Assembly (NCBI GenBank): GCA_014549065.1
Contig: JACDOX010000109.1
Coordinates: 354,195-418,194 of the forward strand
Length of the DNA stretch: 64,000 nt
Direction: 5' to 3'
Origin: Cardinalis cardinalis
Taxonomy: Eukaryota; Chordata; Aves; Passeriformes; Cardinalidae
Positions 59,501-64,000 of the stretch are shown piece after piece. Under the pieces are notes generated by a model. The model was not told where the DNA came from. It ran no database searches and saw only the letters and a program-made list of their open reading frames with translations. A program made the translations under genes and the position numbers. The number at the start of each line of letters is the position of its first letter. The first letter of the stretch is position 1.

Positions 59501-60645
59501 TTTTCAACTCCCATGTCACACCATGTTTGTTTTAATTTCTTTCTGCAGACATTTGCACCTTATGCAATCGCTTCCTGCAAGAAGGGCCTTTGCCTTTCCT
59601 CACCAAAGGAAGATTGCCTGGGATTCCACAATTGGATGTCACCAATAAATATGGTTAGGAAGGAGAGAAGCCTGCAGTAGCAGAGTCCAGGCAATGCCCA
59701 CAGCCAAGCACTCAGCTCTGCAAAGTGCTGAGCCCCAGTTTGGCACCTCTTGGAAACAGGGACAAATTTGTCATCAGGCAGGGCTGAAATCTCAGCCATC
59801 CAAAATGCACTGGCTCATTCATAACNTGCTCTGATAATAACCACGGAGAAAAGGAGAGCAGTATTTTGAATCTAATAGAAAACCACAAATGGACTGTTAC
59901 ATCAGGACTCTCATGCAGCACTGGCTACAAGGAGATGCTCTGTTCCTCACACACAGTGATAGGAGCCCTGAANATTGTCACACTGCCTTTGTGGGACTGA
60001 CTCCCCTTGCCATTAGAGGACCTGCTCTTTACATTTGGCACCAGCTGTCATTAACATTGATTATGGTTTCATGCACACTCCATATGAGGAAATCTCCTTC
60101 ATGGAAAGCACTATTTGCTACACCATTGTCCCCCCACCCAAAAAAAAAAAAGGAAGAATCTTGGGTAGATATGTATTGTACCCAGTTCTAAAATTCACTC
60201 AGAACAGAAAGATGATGCCTTTGCCACTTTTTGACACGGACCTGAACTTGGTATTCTGAACAGGACTATGCAGAATTGAATTACATTTCATCTCCTTCAG
60301 CAATCCATCTTTTCCATTTCTGTTCATTTGCTGTAGCTGCAGAAGTATTGAGTGGTGCAAGATATACTTAGTTTTCCAAACCATGCAAGTCATTATGAAT
60401 GGCCTTGTGTCCAGGTAAAGGTTAAGGAGGTCCTTTGTTGTTCTAGTTTAACTTGTCCCTGACACTGCAGCCTAATCATTCCACATAATAACAGTCCTGA
60501 TACACAGGCCTGAGTCAAAGTCACAAGTCAATAAATCCATTCCTTCCTCCCTTTCAGGCAAAGTGTTGAATAGCACTGAGTGTGCAGTGTCACAAAACCC
60601 NGCAGTCTATCACATCAAGGTCGTCTGGTATACAGTGTGAAAAAC
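56575..60645. other. long non-coding stretch, no gene seen
   Basis: Mixed composition with many isolated N bases. The longest frame of the whole window (207 codons, minus, 58891-59514) lies here; it crosses two N bases and shows no domain, signal peptide or splice context that I can support. A12 occurs at about 60140-60151. No transposon copy is recognised. Confidence 0.5.
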
Positions 60646-60649
60646 TTTC

Positions 60650-60970
60650 TTTCTTTAAGTGCCTCACACATTCAGGAGGAGCCNATGCGGTGTAAGGACT
60701 AACGAGTACGCCCTGGATCGTTTGGAGGAGATTAAAATAGGGGCCTGACATCAGAATAGTTTTAGTTACACTTGCCTAATCTTCTGGCTGTTGCTGCTCT
60801 GAATTTGTAGGGCCCGGGGGAGGCTGAGCCACTCGCAAGGAGCCCAGCAGGTCAAGGCTTCCCTCTCTATCCAGACTCCTTGGATGTGCAAAGACAAGNC
60901 ATAGCTGAAGGCTGTTAGATTTTATTTGCTGTGCATTTGAAGTCTATTCTGATGGTCTAATCCTGGCAAT
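60650..60970. promoter_or_regulatory. candidate conserved non-coding block
   Basis: A repeat-free block retaining CpGs in ordinary context (ATGCGGTG, AACGAGTACGCCC, GGATCGTTTGG at about 60688-60720; CACTCGCAAGG near 60831). It has GAGATTAAAATAGG and GTCTAATCCTGG (bicoid/OTX-type TAATCC near 60957) and ATTTTATTTGC. Its appearance suggests an enhancer. Untested. Confidence 0.35.
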
Positions 60971-60974
60971 GTGA

Positions 60975-63900
60975 ATTGTTTGCCCCTGAGAAAAGCGACA
61001 CAGCACCATGTACTGAATCATCTCTTCACCTTTAGCTAAAGAAGCCAAACCCCAGAACCAAAACAACCACCCAAACCCTTAGGTGGTGGGTCTCTGGAAG
61101 AACACAAGCCTGAGTTACAGTTTGTTTACTTTGTTAAGGGACTTATAGCTCTTCCAGGTTCATAAATTCTTGTGGTGGACTAGGAGAGTGAGTGTAAATT
61201 AACTTGAGTAATAGGACTTTGTGCACTTTCCAACTGTCTAATGCATTTCCCAAAGGAAAAACAGTCAGGCTTTCCAACTACCTTTTTTTCTTATTATTCC
61301 TTAATTAGTGGGTGCACTTGGTGTATAACAAGCGTGGGCTTTTTAGAAACACCTAGCTGAAGGTGCTGTGGATGCTTCTCCACACTTCTCTGCCTTCTAC
61401 CTTGCTTCCATTCCACGACACATTTCCTGTTCCAGAGACTTGTGCTTTTCTTTTCCATACCGTGCNCAGCTTTTATGACACTGCCAAATGTCCACTACGG
61501 ATGTGAGAAAGAAATTATTAAACCCCTTTTTACATTTGCTCAAAGGAAGACTCTGAACCCTGGACTCCAGCAGTGAAAGGCTAATGCACTCACTCACAGC
61601 TCCGTCCCACTCCCCTTTCATCTACCATTTCAACCTGTTTGCAGTGTCAGGGAAAACTGAGGATACCACATCCCAGTGGATTCAGGGAAGCAAAGGGCTA
61701 CTAGAAGGCATAGACACCTGGCTTTCTGAACAAAAAACAACAGCTTCCACAGCATTTCCAGGAGCTGAGGTGGCACTGCCAGGGAAAAGCCCACTGTCCT
61801 CTGAAGCTGTAGCTCAGCTGCCATTGTGCCATTCAGAAAAAGTTATCCTGGGCTCCATCCATGAAATAATCAAGGTGCTTGAAGCCCAACTAATGCCCAC
61901 CCAGGAACCTGNCATGTGTTCACCTGTTTTGGCTGTTTATCCAAAGAGTAGGGGAGCAGGAAGGTCCCATCAGGACACTTGCCATTGTAGTTTGAGATGG
62001 GATTTACAAGGAATGCTGCAAAATGCACTTGCCCTGCTCCAGAATCCAGAAACCGTCTGTGCAAGGAAAAGTTTCAGAACAATTGCAAACAATAGAGAAC
62101 AAAAAGTGTGAAATTATAATCTACTAAATGCAATCACCATTTTTTATGTCTCCAGCCTTTGAACTGAGATGTAATTGTTCTCAGCTTGCATGTAACTTGT
62201 ACTCTGTGCTTCTGAAGGCAAAGATCAAGAGTTTATACCNGTATTTATTACAACCAGTCATAATTATCCCAAAGAAAGCAAAGCAAATCCTTTCCAACAA
62301 ACACAAGAGCTGAGCTCTCACGTTATTGAATTATTATGGATCTTGTATATTATACCTGAGAGAATGCGAGTGGAACACACTCAACTGTCTCTCCTCTCAG
62401 CAGAGGAGGTTCAATAGAGCAACAAAATATTGGAGCCATTACGGAGTTACCATCCTGCCTCAAAAGGAAACAGTATAAATGGAGCCAGCGTGGTGCCTGC
62501 GAGGCCATTTGTCATGCTCTTGTAACTGGTGTGGTACATACCCATTAAATATTGCATCCTGTTGGATGTGACACTTCTTGCAGTTGCAGAACTCTCAGGA
62601 TTCCAGCCTCACTTTTTGATTTACACCAGCCTATCTTCATTTTTACGGATTCCTCTGCCATGGTTGGGTGACTGCTCTGGCTGCGTGCTTTATAACGGGA
62701 AGAACATTTGAAATGCATTTCCTTAAGAGCTTTGAAGCCTCCCACTCCGCATGCAGATTGCAGGCGAGGTGCTGCAGGTAGGCTGCGAGTTCAGCCAGAG
62801 GGAAATGGAGTGGCAAACTAAACGAGGTGTCAGTGTGCCCCCACTCCTGCTGCCCCAGCACGGACACTCCTCTGTGCACACATTTAATCACAGCCTTTGT
62901 TGCTGGATTTGGGAAGGTAACATGCTGGAGATCAAAAAGCAAATATTGAGACCACCTATTTTAATGGCTCTGGGGAGAACATCTGGAGAGACAAGTTTTA
63001 TGAGTCTGCTGGCTCGTGTCCTTTTGAAATGTTTTCAGTGCTAAATGATGTACTTCCCTCACATTTTACTTCCACTGAGACAAGCTGCTCAGTGGCATAC
63101 TGGGATGCCATGCCACAAATATACTCGTTCTGCTGTCACCCAAATATCACTTCCCAAAAGTGCCTACAACTGACTTCAGAAAATTCATGGAGTTAACTTC
63201 TAGAGAGGGAAACTTTTGCCAACATCATCTCCTGCTGCTGCATTTTTCTGTTGCTACCACGCCATGCTTCCCCGTTACTATTAATGCTTCCATGTCCTGA
63301 TTAGCCTCCAGCTTCAGNACCTTCATTCTGCCCAAATCATTCCCTGACACAAAAGCTGGAGACAACTCTTACTCCTGGCTCTTCTCTCCATGCTTTCAAA
63401 GCCTCANGGGGGAAGGATTTCACAGAGGTCCAACCAGCAAGGATTTTTTGCTATGGGAGTCTGGGCAATGTAAAGATAAATTCCTGTGGACAGCCCATCA
63501 TCATTGCCAGCCATCATGCCCACAGCCAGACAACAATGACAGCGGGATGATGATTACTCCTGGAGGTGCCTGATACCTTTGTCAAACACTTGGATCCTGC
63601 TTTAGCACCTCCTGAATGCAGTCCTTCCAGCAGGCCCTCATGGTTGCACTACTCATTCACAGAATTGAAGCTCAGACACAGGGAATTCAGAATTTGTCAG
63701 TTCAGCTATCAACATGCAAAAGCACTCCCACCTTCCCACCCAAGGGCAGCATGTGAGCAGCAGCAGTGCCAGCACCAAGGACACTGGCACTCAGTGTCTC
63801 GTTTCAGAGCAGCCATGAAATTTAAAGCAAATCCCCTGAATTTCCTCAGTGGTACAAGGTGGTTTTTGGGGTGAGTCACCTTAACCAGTTCCCTCACATA

Positions 63901-64000
63901 AAAACAGAACCAGAAGTTTTGCCTCAGGTGCACACCAAATTGTCCTAACTGCTAGTTCTTGGCAAGAATATTTTGATAACTTTAGTCTAAAGTCAATCCT
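60975..64000. other. non-coding stretch, no gene seen
   Basis: Mixed composition. The 175-codon plus frame at 61584-62111 crosses an N, overlaps minus frames and has no domain. AT-rich at about 62.1-62.45 kb. No transposon or RNA gene is recognised to the end of the window. Confidence 0.5.

Noticed and set aside
58891..59514. Longest reading frame in the window (207 codons, minus strand)
   Set aside because: It crosses two N bases, overlaps another plus-strand frame, and has no recognisable domain, repeat or signal sequence. A frame this long is plausible by chance over 64 kb on two strands.
61584..62111. 175-codon plus-strand frame
   Set aside because: No recognisable domain, an N inside it, and minus-strand frames over the same bases.
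1..64000. Endogenous retrovirus, CRISPR array, tRNA/rRNA genes
   Set aside because: I saw no paired long terminal repeats, no retroviral motif frames, no regularly spaced direct repeats, and no tRNA box A/box B pair outside the SINE remnants.

Overview
This window looks like vertebrate nuclear DNA, most probably from a bird. The main evidence is a small set of retrotransposon remnants typical of sauropsids: three recognisable CR1 LINE 3' pieces (10.7, 35.3 and 56.2-56.6 kb), one older CR1-type 3' end (17.6 kb), three MIR/CORE-SINE-type copies (9.1, 18.0 and 54.9 kb), and two short remnants built around a CAATGGGA-type self-complementary core (10.8 and 24.6 kb). Interspersed repeats are otherwise sparse, as expected in birds; a crocodilian or turtle window should be denser. 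Well over a hundred isolated single N bases look like ambiguous consensus positions rather than gaps. No species or chromosome can be named from the sequence alone.

I find no protein-coding gene that I can support. Open reading frames are all short (longest about 207 codons), overlap on both strands, lack recognisable domains, and several cross N positions. The only translation with recognisable homology is the decayed C-terminal end of a CR1 reverse-transcriptase ORF at 56.1-56.5 kb. I see no tRNA, rRNA, known microRNA, endogenous retrovirus or CRISPR array. The window is either intergenic (a gene desert) or part of a very large intron.

The sequence alternates between GC-richer, CT/CA-rich, featureless stretches and AT-rich, repeat-free blocks of 0.3-1 kb whose texture (homeodomain, POU and PBX/MEIS-like words, occasional retained CpGs, no repeats) resembles conserved non-coding regulatory elements. 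The best are near 13.5-14.5, 22.7-23.5, 24.7-25.3, 32.0-32.4, 33.8-34.3, 37.3-37.6, 38.6-39.5, 40.9-41.2, 43.85-44.2, 52.6-53.0 and 60.65-60.97 kb. Two CpG-dense patches stand out: a CpG island at about 18.3-18.6 kb and a smaller one at about 39.94-40.11 kb containing an RFX/X-box-like site. One coherent reading is a cis-regulatory landscape for a developmental gene outside the window; this is inference and needs cross-species alignment.

The most unusual local structures are a tandem-plus-inverted repeat at 27.57-27.87 kb ending in a roughly 130-bp hairpin; a 22-bp perfect palindrome at 24.6 kb sharing a 10-bp word with two sites in the neighbouring block, which also carries an octamer site and a compact hairpin; an 18-bp perfect palindrome at 20.87 kb; a 36-bp alternating purine-pyrimidine tract at 22.4 kb; and a 32-bp duplication carrying paired AP-1 words at 23.7 kb.
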